NCBI RefSeq assembly: GCF_900141715.1
Contig: NZ_FQYK01000002.1
Span: 239,495-303,494, forward strand
Length of the DNA: 64,000 nt
Origin: Algibacter luteus
GTDB taxonomy: Bacteria > Bacteroidota > Bacteroidia > Flavobacteriales > Flavobacteriaceae
Reading direction: 5' to 3'
A program made the position numbers and the translations under genes. The notes below the pieces were generated by a model. It saw only the letters and a list, made by a program, of their open reading frames with translations. It had not been told where the DNA came from and ran no database searches. Shown piece after piece: positions 25,149-33,952 of the stretch (position 1 is the stretch's first letter; each line of letters starts with the position of its first letter).

Positions 25149-25769
25149 ATGAAAAATTCATTTTACATACACCTTTTTATTTTAATTCTGCCCTTTATTT
25201 GTTTTTCGCAAAGCATAAAAAATATTGACTTTGTTGCGCCTTTTCAAGATAGTTTAGCAGCTGTTAAAAAGGATAACCAATGGGGGTTTATTGATACGAA
25301 GGGTGATTTAGTTATAAAATTTAGAGACGATTTAACTGTTTCTAGTTTTGAAGAAGGCGATTACCCTGCTTTTTCCGAGAACAGATGCCAATTTACAGAA
25401 GAAATAGAAGGTATAAAGTACTTCGGTTTTATCGATAAATCTGGAAAAACAGTCATTAAACCACAGTTTTTAAATACTTCTAATTTTAAAAACAAAATGG
25501 CCACTGTAATAAAAGTTAATACAGATACTATTGGATACAATAACATTTTAGGTAAACCTGTAGTTAAGCATGATTATTTTGAGGTTTTAATCAATACTGA
25601 AGGTAAAATTCTTGCTTATTTAACTCAAAAACCAAAACGTATTGTGCTTTCAGCAGAATTTGTTAAGAATTCACCCAAAATCACTTCAAAACTTTTAAAT
25701 AGCAATTTAGTAGCTATCTGGAATGAGGACAAATCCTGGGATATTAATGAAGTAGTTTACATAGATTAA
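25149..25769 (+). CDS. WG-repeat protein, exported
   Basis: 206 residues with a signal peptide (MKNSFYIHLFILILPFICFS). At least two WG beta repeats are clear: DNQWGFIDTKGDLVIKF and YFGFIDKSGKTVIKPQF, with a third degenerate copy near AVLIN-type strands. WG-repeat proteins are common secreted or periplasmic proteins in Bacteroidota with unknown ligands. The C-terminal 60 residues are not WG-like. It is 28 bp before the site-2 protease gene and probably heads a three-gene unit controlled by the operator at 25080. Confidence 0.75.
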   Translation: MKNSFYIHLFILILPFICFSQSIKNIDFVAPFQDSLAAVKKDNQWGFIDTKGDLVIKFRDDLTVSSFEEGDYPAFSENRCQFTEEIEGIKYFGFIDKSGKTVIKPQFLNTSNFKNKMATVIKVNTDTIGYNNILGKPVVKHDYFEVLINTEGKILAYLTQKPKRIVLSAEFVKNSPKITSKLLNSNLVAIWNEDKSWDINEVVYID

Positions 25770-25797
25770 AACTGCTTTAAACTTAATTTAAAAGCTT

Positions 25798-26889
25798 ATG
25801 AAAGCGAATTTAAATTTGGGCAACATTTCAAACATTAAAATACAAATACATTGGACCTTCTTTTTCCTTATTGTATGGATTGTTTTTGAGGAATTAAACA
25901 GAGGTGGAACTACAGCAAGTGTATTGTTTAATATCGCCTTAGTTTTTGCTGTTTTTTGTTGCGTGGTTTTGCATGAATTAGGCCATGCTTTAACCGCAAA
26001 ACGCTTCGGAATTGGCACCAAAAGCATAACGTTACTTCCCATTGGCGGAATTGCAAGTTTAGACAAAATCCCTGAAGACCCTAAACAAGAATTGTTAGTT
26101 GCCATTGCTGGCCCATTAGTGAATATTATTATTGCAATATTCTTATACTTTTTAATTCCTATTCAAGACTTTACAAACAAAAATTTAGGAGAAGCCTTAG
26201 AATATCTTTCAAACTTCTCACTTAAAAATTTCTTGTTATATCTGTTTATTGTAAATGTTGCCATGTTTGTTTTTAACCTAATTCCTGCCTTTCCTATGGA
26301 TGGCGGGCGGGTGTTTAGAGCACTTTTAGCACTGAAAATAAACCGAGTTAAAGCCACACAAATTGCCGCTAATGTTGGTCAATTTATAGCCGTTTTATTT
26401 TTGTTATTTGGATTATTGTTTAATCCCTTTTTAATATTCATAGCGCTTATTATCTTTTTAGGCGCTTATGGCGAAAACAAATATGTGCAAAGTATGATGT
26501 TACTTAAAAATCATACGGTAAACGAAGCTATGTTAAAAAACATTACCACATTACATCCTGAAAATACGGTTTCTGATGTGGTTGACATTCTTCTTTCAGG
26601 AAGTGAAACTAACTTTGTTGTGGTAAATAAAAATGGGGCTATTGAAGGGATTCTTTATCATGATGATATTATTAAAAATTCAAAAAACAGATCGGTACCT
26701 GTAAAAGAATTGATGACCAAATCATTTAAAACCATACAATTTAATAGTGATTTACCAAGCGCTTATCGAGCAATTACCAGCGAAAAACGTCCATTTATTC
26801 CAGTAATGAATAACAACAAACTGGAAGGCGCCATAGATTTAAATAATTTAAATGAATTTATAATGCTACGGGCTAAAATGGAGTATTAA
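25798..26889 (+). CDS. Site-2 protease family membrane metalloprotease with CBS domains
   Basis: 363 residues. The zinc motif HELGH (in VVLHELGHALTAKRFG) and the second motif NLIPAFPMDGGRVFRA (with the third zinc ligand Asp) are complete. About five or six membrane segments fill residues 15-225. Two CBS domains (about 245-363) follow and may bind adenine nucleotides, as in SpoIVFB-type and archaeal S2P proteins. The enzyme would cut a membrane-bound substrate, such as an anti-sigma factor, in response to energy state. It lies between the WG-repeat gene and the CDP-alcohol transferase gene, with 28-bp and 9-bp gaps. Confidence 0.88.
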   Translation: MKANLNLGNISNIKIQIHWTFFFLIVWIVFEELNRGGTTASVLFNIALVFAVFCCVVLHELGHALTAKRFGIGTKSITLLPIGGIASLDKIPEDPKQELLVAIAGPLVNIIIAIFLYFLIPIQDFTNKNLGEALEYLSNFSLKNFLLYLFIVNVAMFVFNLIPAFPMDGGRVFRALLALKINRVKATQIAANVGQFIAVLFLLFGLLFNPFLIFIALIIFLGAYGENKYVQSMMLLKNHTVNEAMLKNITTLHPENTVSDVVDILLSGSETNFVVVNKNGAIEGILYHDDIIKNSKNRSVPVKELMTKSFKTIQFNSDLPSAYRAITSEKRPFIPVMNNNKLEGAIDLNNLNEFIMLRAKMEY

Positions 26890-26898
26890 CAACAAAAT

Positions 26899-27507
26899 AT
26901 GCTAACATTTAAAAATTTCAATATCGCAGATTGGTTTTCATTTTACCGAATTTTAGCAGCACCATTATTAATAGCTTTAATTTGGTTTGATGAACGCCTA
27001 ATTTTTACATGGTTTTTACTTGTTAGTTATTCTACCGACGCTATTGATGGTTTTTTAGCTAGAAAGCTTAAAATAACAAGTCCGAGAGGATCTCAGCTAG
27101 ATTCGTTTGGAGATCAAATTACACTTGTTATAGGTTTAGTTGGATTGTATGTTTTTGAATCCCATTTTATAAAAACCAACCTCACTTTAATACTTATAGC
27201 CTTAACGCCTTATATGGTTCAAATGTTTATTGCATATTATAAGTATGGAAAAGCCACTGCATTTCATACCTATCTCGCAAAACTATCGGCAGTAATGCAA
27301 AGTGTATTTATACTTTCATCGTTGTTTTTTTCTCCAAATTACACCTTGTTTTACATCATGATTATCATTGGGTTGATAGAAACCATTGAAGAAATAGCCC
27401 TTATTTTTATGTATGATGTTTGGGCTGCTGATGTTAAAGGTATTTATTGGGCATTTAAAGACAAGCGCCGGTTTAAAAAAATAAAAAGGCATCGCAAAAA
27501 CAAATAG
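26899..27507 (+). CDS. CDP-alcohol phosphatidyltransferase family protein
   Basis: 202-residue membrane enzyme of phospholipid synthesis. The catalytic motif D-x2-DG-x2-AR-x8-G-x3-D-x3-D is complete: DAIDGFLARKLKITSPRG then SQLDSFGD. About five membrane segments are visible, with a very basic C-terminus (KDKRRFKKIKRHRKNK). The acceptor alcohol (glycerol-3-phosphate, serine, inositol or other) cannot be told. It starts 9 bp after the protease gene and is likely translated from the same stress-controlled mRNA. This may mean a change of lipid head groups during stress. Confidence 0.85.
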   Translation: MLTFKNFNIADWFSFYRILAAPLLIALIWFDERLIFTWFLLVSYSTDAIDGFLARKLKITSPRGSQLDSFGDQITLVIGLVGLYVFESHFIKTNLTLILIALTPYMVQMFIAYYKYGKATAFHTYLAKLSAVMQSVFILSSLFFSPNYTLFYIMIIIGLIETIEEIALIFMYDVWAADVKGIYWAFKDKRRFKKIKRHRKNK

Positions 27508-27569
27508 GTATGGTATAATCTTTTCATCATTTCTTTAAATCCTAAATTCTTCTTAAATGTTGACTACCC

Positions 27570-27612
27570 TGACAATTATCATATTTAATACTACCATAAA
27601 GTAGTAATATTA
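27570..27612 (+). promoter_or_regulatory. Fnr-like operator and -7 box for the PNPOx-family gene
   Basis: TGACAATTATCA (27570-27581), 33 bp centre to centre from TAATATTA (27605-27612), a one-mismatch box 18 bp before the ATG. Confidence 0.6.
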
Positions 27613-27630
27613 AGTATTAAACCAAAGGTG

Positions 27631-28083
27631 ATGATACGTAACTTAAGCATAGAGGATTGTTTGGCTATAATTGAATCAAATTATATTGGTCATTTAGCCT
27701 ATGTGTTTGGAGAAAATCCCATTGTAATCCCCATTACCTATTTTTATTCGAAAACCGAAAAATTTATTATTTGTTATTCTTCCGCAGGACAGAAAATAGA
27801 TGCTATGAGAAAAAACAACTTAGTCTCATTAAGTATTGATGAAATTGACTCGGTTAATCAATGGAGATCTGTTCAAGTTGAAGGTGTTTTCGAAGAGCTA
27901 GAAGGACCAGATGCCAAGTTCTATCTCCATGAGTTTACTCAAGGCATCATACAAATTATGGCAGATAAAGAACGAAAAAATGTAGAATTTATAAGTCAGT
28001 TTTCAAGCAAATTAGAAGCCGACGGTATTCCTATTGTATTTAGAATTAATAATCTTGAAATTTCAGGAAAGCAAAGGCAGTAA
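27631..28083 (+). CDS. Pyridoxamine 5'-phosphate oxidase-family flavoprotein
   Basis: 150 residues from ATG 27631 (an in-frame GTG at 27628 is possible). Split-barrel FMN-binding fold: LSIEDCLAIIESNYIGHLAYVFG and PITYFYSKTEKFIICYSSAGQKIDAMRKN, read as separate strands, then VSLSIDEIDSVNQWRSVQVEG. Small proteins of this subfamily are often near hypoxia or nitrogen-oxide genes and bind FMN or haem, but the exact reaction is not known. It has its own Fnr-like operator. Confidence 0.82.
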   Translation: MIRNLSIEDCLAIIESNYIGHLAYVFGENPIVIPITYFYSKTEKFIICYSSAGQKIDAMRKNNLVSLSIDEIDSVNQWRSVQVEGVFEELEGPDAKFYLHEFTQGIIQIMADKERKNVEFISQFSSKLEADGIPIVFRINNLEISGKQRQ

Positions 28084-28150
28084 CTAAGTTTACTCCACAA
28101 AACCCTTGAATTAAACTTACTTTTATTTTGATAGTTTTAATTAGTAAACC

Positions 28151-29233
28151 ATGAATAAATATCCTGTTTTTCTAATCGTTTTTATTTTAGTGACTTCTTG
28201 CTTAAAAAACTCAGATTATATATTTCCTGAAAAGAAAGATTTAACGGAATCGGTTTATGCATCGGCAACTATTCAACCAGATAGCTTATACCAAGTATAT
28301 GCTGCAGTTGGCGGTATTTTAGATGCTAATTTACTGGAAGAAGGCAGCTTAATTTCAAAAAACCAACCCCTCATTCAGATTATAAATAACACGCCTCAAT
28401 TAAATACGCACAATGCAAAATTGGCTTTAGATTTGGCTAAAGAAAACTATAGCGGTAATGCCGCTATTTTAAGTAGTATAAAAGATGAAATTAATGCCGC
28501 AGAACTAAAATATATCAACGATTCTATTAATTACTTCAGACAAAAAAATCTATGGGATCAAAACATTGGTTCTAAGGTTGAATTTGATACTAAAAAACTA
28601 AATTTCCAACTGGCATTTAATAATCTACAAACGCTAAAAAGTAAATACAGCAGAACTAAAAACGAACTAGAAACCACCCTAAAACAAGCCACAAACAACT
28701 ATAAATCTTCATTAATTAACACCAAAGATTTTACTGTTAAAAGCAAAATTGATGGTAAAGTATATGCACTCTATAAAAACCCAGGTGAAATTATTTCAAC
28801 CTCAGAACCTTTAGCAGCCATTGGAAGTGCCAAGACCTTCATAATTGAACTTCTTGTTGATGAGGTAGATATTGTAAAAATAAATAAAAACCAAGAAGTG
28901 CTGTTAAGTTTAGACGCTTATAAAAACACGGTGTTTACCGGGAAAATATCAAAAATTCTTCCTAAAAAAGATGAACGCAACCAGACCTTTACCGTTGAAG
29001 CTTATTTTGACAATCCTCCGAATGTCTTATATCCCGGACTTTCAGGAGAAGCCAACATTGTAATTTCGAATAAAAAAGACATACTAACAATTCCTAAAGT
29101 GTATGTAATTGAAGGCGATAAAATTAAAACGTATGAAGGTATAATGACTATACATACTGGTTTGCAAAATATGGAATATGTTGAAGTTATTTCTGGAGTC
29201 TCCGAAAGCACCAAAATATATAAACCAGAATAA
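28151..29233 (+). CDS. Membrane-fusion (HlyD/MacA-type) adaptor lipoprotein of an ABC exporter
   Basis: 360 residues. The N-terminus MNKYPVFLIVFILVTSC is a lipoprotein signal with Cys at 17. The biotinyl-lipoyl-like segment AAVGGILDANLLEEGSLISKNQPL lies near 55-80, a long helical hairpin covers 95-190, and beta-barrel strands include FTVKSKIDGKVYALYKNPGE. It bridges the inner-membrane permease and an outer-membrane channel. Its stop overlaps the start of the permease gene by one base (TAATG), so the two are translationally coupled. Upstream there is a TACTTTTA -7-like box but no matching operator. Confidence 0.85.
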   Translation: MNKYPVFLIVFILVTSCLKNSDYIFPEKKDLTESVYASATIQPDSLYQVYAAVGGILDANLLEEGSLISKNQPLIQIINNTPQLNTHNAKLALDLAKENYSGNAAILSSIKDEINAAELKYINDSINYFRQKNLWDQNIGSKVEFDTKKLNFQLAFNNLQTLKSKYSRTKNELETTLKQATNNYKSSLINTKDFTVKSKIDGKVYALYKNPGEIISTSEPLAAIGSAKTFIIELLVDEVDIVKINKNQEVLLSLDAYKNTVFTGKISKILPKKDERNQTFTVEAYFDNPPNVLYPGLSGEANIVISNKKDILTIPKVYVIEGDKIKTYEGIMTIHTGLQNMEYVEVISGVSESTKIYKPE

Positions 29234-30495
29234 TGACCAATTGGAACGTCATACTAAACATTGCAAAAACCCATTTGCTCACTAAAATAAAGCAAACGGC
29301 AACTGCGGCATTAGGTGTGACTTTTGGTATTGGTGCATACATCACTTTAGTGAGTTTTATGACAGGCTTGAATAGTATGCTTGACGATTTGATTCTAAAC
29401 CAAACACCTCATATTCATATATATAACGAAATAGAACCTTCTAAAAAACAACCCGTTGCGACATACGATGCTTTTAAAAATAGTTTTAATGTGGTGCATT
29501 CAATCAAACCAAAGTTTAGTCAGAAAAAAATCCATAATGCCCTTCCAATCATCAATTATTTGAAGAAAGACGAAAACGTTAAAGGCGCCATTCCGCAGAT
29601 AAAATCGAGCATATTTTATATTGCTGGACCTATAGAACTTGGAGGTAATTTAACGGGAATCCAACCGCTCGATGAAGCTAAACTTTTCAATTTTAATGAC
29701 TATGTGGTTGAAGGTTCAACACAAAAACTTCACAACACAGAAAATGGTATTTTACTAGGTGCTGGAGTTGCAAAAAAAATGTCACTAACGGTTGGAGACC
29801 GTGTACAAATAAGTACCATAAAAGGCGATATTTTTCCTCTTAAAATAGTTGGTATTTACCAAAGTGGAATTGCCGATATTGATGCCATTCAAAGTTTTGC
29901 AAATCTTAAAACGGTACAGCGTATATTAGGCGAAGCCGAAAATTACATTACAGATATAAATGTGAAACTTCACAACATAGATGTTGCATTACCTATGGCA
30001 CAACAAATAGAACAACAGTTTAATTTAACAGCCATAGATATTAATACTGCTAATGCCCAATTTGAAACAGGAACTACCATAAGAAATCTTATTACCTATG
30101 CCGTTTCTGTAACCTTACTTATTGTAGCCGGTTTTGGTATTTATAACATTTTAAACATGCTTATTTATGAAAAAATGAACGATATCGCCATTTTAAAAGC
30201 AACAGGATTTTCTGGTAAAGACGTACAATATATTTTTATGAGTCAAGCAATTATCATTGGCTTAGTAGGAGGTCTCATAGGTTTACTAATTGGTTTAATT
30301 TTTACTAACATAATAAACACCATCCCGTTTGAAACCGAGGCGCTACCAACTGTAGAAACGTATCCCATTAATTTTAATGGTTGGTTTTACATTATAGGCA
30401 TCACATTTGCGATGATTTCAACATTTTTAGCAGGGTATTTACCTTCTAAAAAAGCTAAAAAAATAGATCCTGTAACGATTATTAGAGGACAATAA
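29233..30495 (+). CDS. ABC transporter permease, FtsX/MacB/LolE type
   Basis: 420-residue inner-membrane permease with four membrane segments: one near the N-terminus (LGVTFGIGAYITLVSFMTG), then a large periplasmic MacB-like domain (about 50-280), then three at the C-terminus. The FtsX block ILNMLIYEKMNDIAILKATGFSGKDV (the cytoplasmic coupling loop, near 300-325) is clear, and the protein ends in KKIDPVTIIRGQ. It forms an exporter with the adaptor before it and the ATPase that begins 3 bp after it. The substrate may be a lipoprotein, peptide or drug; no neighbour identifies it. Confidence 0.88.
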   Translation: MTNWNVILNIAKTHLLTKIKQTATAALGVTFGIGAYITLVSFMTGLNSMLDDLILNQTPHIHIYNEIEPSKKQPVATYDAFKNSFNVVHSIKPKFSQKKIHNALPIINYLKKDENVKGAIPQIKSSIFYIAGPIELGGNLTGIQPLDEAKLFNFNDYVVEGSTQKLHNTENGILLGAGVAKKMSLTVGDRVQISTIKGDIFPLKIVGIYQSGIADIDAIQSFANLKTVQRILGEAENYITDINVKLHNIDVALPMAQQIEQQFNLTAIDINTANAQFETGTTIRNLITYAVSVTLLIVAGFGIYNILNMLIYEKMNDIAILKATGFSGKDVQYIFMSQAIIIGLVGGLIGLLIGLIFTNIINTIPFETEALPTVETYPINFNGWFYIIGITFAMISTFLAGYLPSKKAKKIDPVTIIRGQ

Positions 30496-30497
30496 AG

Positions 30498-31172
30498 ATG
30501 AGCACTGTACTTGAAGCAAAACATATTAACAAATACTTTAAAAAGCCTGTACTTTTTCATGTACTCAAGGACATAAATTTTAAAATTAATAAAGGGGAAT
30601 TCACTTCCATAATGGGAAAATCAGGTTGTGGTAAATCGACTTTGCTCTACATTCTTTCTACAATGGATACCGACTATGAAGGCGAATTATATTTAAACAA
30701 TGAGCTAGTTACCAATAATACCAGAGACCAATTATCGTATATAAGAAACAAACATATCGGTTTTGTTTTTCAATTTCATTATTTATTATCTGAGTTTTCT
30801 GTATTAGAAAATGTAATGCTTCCCGCTAAAAAATTAGGTGAAAAATCTTTTGAAGAAATAGAACACGATGCCATGCAAAAACTAAGTATTTTGCACATAG
30901 ATCATTTGGCAAAAAAAAGAGCTTCTCGAATTTCTGGAGGCGAAAAACAACGAGTTGCTATAGCACGAGCCTTAATAAATAATCCGTCAATAATTATGGG
31001 CGACGAGCCTACAGGAAATCTGGATAGCCATAATTCTGATAATGTTTTTAATATTTTTAAACAGTTAAGTGACGAACAAGGACTCTCGTTACTCATTGTC
31101 ACGCACGACGAAGATTTTGCAAAAAGAACCAACCGAATAATTACTATGGAAGACGGTAAAATCATTAGCTAA
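30498..31172 (+). CDS. ABC transporter ATP-binding protein, LolD/MacB type
   Basis: 224-residue ATPase. Walker A GKSGCGKST, Q-loop FQFHYLLSEFSVLENVMLP, signature ISGGEKQR, Walker B SIIMGDEPTGNLDS, and H-loop LLIVTHDEDFA are all present. It powers the permease encoded just upstream. The length and the DEPTGNLD form place it in the MacB/LolD/FtsE group of tripartite or lipoprotein-release transporters. It is the last gene of the three-gene unit and is followed by the DnaJ promoter. Confidence 0.92.
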   Translation: MSTVLEAKHINKYFKKPVLFHVLKDINFKINKGEFTSIMGKSGCGKSTLLYILSTMDTDYEGELYLNNELVTNNTRDQLSYIRNKHIGFVFQFHYLLSEFSVLENVMLPAKKLGEKSFEEIEHDAMQKLSILHIDHLAKKRASRISGGEKQRVAIARALINNPSIIMGDEPTGNLDSHNSDNVFNIFKQLSDEQGLSLLIVTHDEDFAKRTNRIITMEDGKIIS

Positions 31173-31199
31173 AAGGGCATGTTTTGCATTTTTTTGTTA

Positions 31200-31242
31200 T
31201 GATTATTATCATTTTAATTGTATTTTTAAGATGCTACTTTTA
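31200..31242 (+). promoter_or_regulatory. Fnr-like operator and -7 box for the DnaJ/CbpM pair
   Basis: TGATTATTATCA (31200-31211), 33 bp centre to centre from TACTTTTA (31235-31242). The 18-bp string TGATTATTATCATTTTAA is repeated exactly at 32510. Confidence 0.75.
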
Positions 31243-31294
31243 GGTTGAAATTGTACACATCGCTTACACGAATGTCTATTTAATAATTTTAAAA

Positions 31295-32188
31295 ATGGCT
31301 TTTATAGATTATTATAAAATATTAGGGCTTAGCAAAAATGCTTCAGAGCAGGATATAAAAAAGGCATACAGAAAACTTGCTAGAAAATATCATCCAGATT
31401 TAAACCCAAACGATAAAGTCGCTGAAAAAAAATTTAAAGAAATTAACGAAGCCAATGAGGTACTCAGCAACCCCGAAAATCGTAAAAAATACGACCAATA
31501 TGGTAAAGATTGGCAGCATGCCGAAGCTTTCGAAAATGCAAAAAAACAGCAGCAACAATATCGAAGCAGTGGTGGGAGCCAACAATATTCGGAGTCTTTT
31601 AACGAGAGTGATTTTTCAGATTTCTTCGAATCTATGTTTGGCGGCAGATCTTCCAGACAGCAAGGTCGAAGCGTAAAATTTAGAGGGCAAGATTTTAATG
31701 CCGAATTACAACTTAATTTAAGCGATGTTTATAAAACACACAAGCGCACACTCACGGTTAACAATAAAAACATTCGTATTACCATACCTGCTGGTATAGA
31801 AAACGGACAGGTAATAAAAATTAAAGGGCATGGCGGAAAAGGTGTTAATGGCGGTCCAAATGGCGATTTATACATAACCTTCACCATAATTAATAATACT
31901 AACTTTAAACGCGATAAAAACAACCTTTACACAACAATTAACTTAGATTTATACAAAGCCCTCTTGGGTGGTGATGTAACTATTGACACCTTTGATGGTA
32001 AAGTAAAATTAATGGTGAAACCAGAAACCCAAAACGGAACACAAGTGAAACTTAAAGGAAAAGGATTTCCTGTTTATAAAAAAGATAATGAGTTTGGAGA
32101 TTTGTATATCACCTATAACATCACGCTACCAACCCGCTTAAGTAGTAAAGAAAAAGATTTATTTAATGAGTTAGCAAAATTAAGATAG
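31295..32188 (+). CDS. DnaJ-class co-chaperone, CbpA type
   Basis: 297 residues. The J domain (1-70) has the essential HPD in RKLARKYHPDLNPND. A Gln/Ser/Gly-rich linker (about 75-125) follows, and then two C-terminal substrate-binding beta domains (GIENGQVIKIKGHGGKG and later GTQVKLKGKGFPVY). There is no zinc-finger region, as in E. coli CbpA rather than DnaJ. It stimulates DnaK in the cytoplasm and may bind DNA like CbpA. It begins two codons before a cbpM-like gene, the same pairing as in E. coli, and has the Fnr-like operator. Confidence 0.9.
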   Translation: MAFIDYYKILGLSKNASEQDIKKAYRKLARKYHPDLNPNDKVAEKKFKEINEANEVLSNPENRKKYDQYGKDWQHAEAFENAKKQQQQYRSSGGSQQYSESFNESDFSDFFESMFGGRSSRQQGRSVKFRGQDFNAELQLNLSDVYKTHKRTLTVNNKNIRITIPAGIENGQVIKIKGHGGKGVNGGPNGDLYITFTIINNTNFKRDKNNLYTTINLDLYKALLGGDVTIDTFDGKVKLMVKPETQNGTQVKLKGKGFPVYKKDNEFGDLYITYNITLPTRLSSKEKDLFNELAKLR

Positions 32189-32190
32189 TC

Positions 32191-32496
32191 ATGGATTCAA
32201 AAGAGCTCATATCAATTCAGCAAATATGTACAAGTTATAATATTCCCGCATCGTTTATTGATGCCTTACAGACTTACGAATTGATAGAAATCACTATCAC
32301 AGATAAATCTAAATTCGTGAAGAGTAATCAAATTAGAACTATTGAAAAACTTATTCGTTTTCATTATGAATTAGACATTAATCTTGAAGGCATTCATGCC
32401 ATTTCAAATCTACTTAACAAAGTTGAAAACCTACAAGATGAAATCAATATGTTACGAAATAAACTGAATTTCTATCGAGAAAACGAGAGTTTTTAA
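32191..32496 (+). CDS. CbpM-like chaperone modulator, MerR fold
   Basis: 101 residues, 2 bp after the CbpA-type gene. CbpM binds the J domain of CbpA and restrains it. The product has a MerR-like start (LISIQQICTSYNIPASFIDALQTYELIE), a middle helix-turn (VKSNQIRTIEKLIRFHYELDINLEGIHAI) and a C-terminal coiled coil (LLNKVENLQDEINMLRNKLNFY). Family size and neighbourhood match. Whether it also binds DNA cannot be read from sequence. Confidence 0.85.
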   Translation: MDSKELISIQQICTSYNIPASFIDALQTYELIEITITDKSKFVKSNQIRTIEKLIRFHYELDINLEGIHAISNLLNKVENLQDEINMLRNKLNFYRENESF

Positions 32497-32509
32497 ACCA
32501 ACAACTTAT

Positions 32510-32552
32510 TGATTATTATCATTTTAAATTCCATTTTATATTCGTATCTTAA
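32510..32552 (+). promoter_or_regulatory. Fnr-like operator and -7 box for the zinc ribbon gene
   Basis: TGATTATTATCA (32510-32521), 33 bp centre to centre from TATCTTAA (32545-32552). It overlaps nothing coding, since the true start is at 32593. Confidence 0.6.
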
Positions 32553-32592
32553 TGAGATAATAAACTATTACAAAAACCTAATTCATAAAACT

Positions 32593-32868
32593 ATGGAAAC
32601 CATAAGAACAAGTAAATTTTGTCAGAGTTGTGGTATGCCCATGAAAAAAGATCCACAACATGGCGGCTTGAATAAAGACGGCACTAAAAGCGCCGATTAT
32701 TGTAGCTATTGTTATGTAAATGGCGAATTCACCTTTAAAGGTAATGCTAAGGAAATGCAAGCTTTTTGTAAAGAAAAAATGATTGAACAAGGGTCTTCAA
32801 AATTTCTAGCTTGGTTATTTACTAGAAGTATTCCTTGGTTATCCAGATGGCGCACCAAAGGCAAATAA
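32593..32868 (+). CDS. Zinc ribbon protein
   Basis: 91 residues from ATG 32593 (METIRTSKFCQSC). A TTG-started frame from 32509 would read through the operator and is rejected. The Cys pairs CQSC (10-13) and CSYC (about 41-44), with MPMKKDPQHGG between them, are a four-cysteine zinc ribbon of the type annotated as a putative zinc ribbon domain. The tail contains KEKMIEQGSSKFLAWLF and a basic end. No enzymatic site. It has its own Fnr-like operator, identical to that of the DnaJ pair. Confidence 0.82.
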   Translation: METIRTSKFCQSCGMPMKKDPQHGGLNKDGTKSADYCSYCYVNGEFTFKGNAKEMQAFCKEKMIEQGSSKFLAWLFTRSIPWLSRWRTKGK

Positions 32869-32965
32869 TCAGAATAATTTATTGAGTTTTATATCATTAA
32901 CTCTTCATCTTATAAGAATACTTTACAAAATTTATTAAGCTTCCACAAGTCAATGACACACGTTA

Positions 32966-33883
32966 ATGAAACAAATTGATATTATTAAACAATGGTTACA
33001 GGATTATCCCGTGGTTGCCAGTATTATAAAATACGTAATACTAGTTGCTGTTGTTTTATTACTTATTCAGTTTTTAAGACGCTTTCTAAGGAAAAATATA
33101 ACCGAAACCACGGCACGTTATAAAACGCAAAAAGGTGTCGAAATTATTGGATACATTATTCTTATAATATTATCATTTTCATATTTCACTGGTAATATAA
33201 AAGACTTCACTTTAGCTATTGGTTTGTTTTCAGCAGGAGTTGCTTTTACACTGCAAGAACTCATTCTGAGCATCGCCGGATCTCTGTATATTTTCGTAGT
33301 TAAAGTCTATAAACCAGGAGATCGAATTGAAATTAACGGTATAAAAGGAGATGTTATTGATGTAGATAGTATTTACACCACCATGATGGAAATTGGCCAA
33401 TGGGTAAGCAGTGATAATTACACCGGTAGAATTGTAAAACTTAGTAATGCTTTTGTGTTTAAAGGCCCTATTTACAATTATTCGCAAGACTTCCCTTTTA
33501 TTTGGGACGAGTTTAATTTACCTATTAGATACGGATCGGATATTGATTTAGCCAAATCTATAGTTAAAGATATTGCTAGTAAAATACTCTCAGAATACAC
33601 ATCTAAATCTAAATTACAATGGCAAGACGTAGTGAATAAATATTACATTGAAGATGCCATAATAGACCCTACATTAGCGATAAAATTAACCGCTAATTGG
33701 ATTGAATTTAATTTACGATACATAGTTGATTACAAAAAAAGAAGAATCACAAAAGATTTGTTAAACGATGCAATAAGAAAATCGTTTGATGCAACAAATA
33801 ATAACGTGATTTTAGCTTCAACAACCATCGAACTTATTAAAATTCCTGAATTGAAGGTCGACATTAAAAATGAATCAAATTAA
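32966..33883 (+). CDS. MscS-family mechanosensitive ion channel
   Basis: 305 residues. Membrane segments lie near 18-40, 55-72 and 78-110. The last is the pore helix region (AIGLFSAGVAFTLQELILSIAGSLYIF), with the conserved start of the cytoplasmic beta domain VYKPGDRIEINGIKGDVIDVD after it. The C-terminal cage is shorter than in E. coli YggB. The channel releases small solutes in osmotic downshock. Upstream, TGA-N8-TCA (32883-32896) is centred 33 bp from TACTTTAC (32919-32926), an off-consensus version of the Fnr-like layout. Confidence 0.88.
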   Translation: MKQIDIIKQWLQDYPVVASIIKYVILVAVVLLLIQFLRRFLRKNITETTARYKTQKGVEIIGYIILIILSFSYFTGNIKDFTLAIGLFSAGVAFTLQELILSIAGSLYIFVVKVYKPGDRIEINGIKGDVIDVDSIYTTMMEIGQWVSSDNYTGRIVKLSNAFVFKGPIYNYSQDFPFIWDEFNLPIRYGSDIDLAKSIVKDIASKILSEYTSKSKLQWQDVVNKYYIEDAIIDPTLAIKLTANWIEFNLRYIVDYKKRRITKDLLNDAIRKSFDATNNNVILASTTIELIKIPELKVDIKNESN

Positions 33884-33952
33884 TTAGTCACAACAAATGA
33901 AATATTTGTTCACTTTTAAAATTTATAAGATTCTTTATTAAACAAAAAACAA

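Noticed and set aside
28084-28150. Fnr-like operator before the adaptor lipoprotein gene
   Set aside because: A TACTTTTA box exists at 28118-28125, but the expected operator position (about 28083-28094) reads ACTAAGTTTACT, which does not match.
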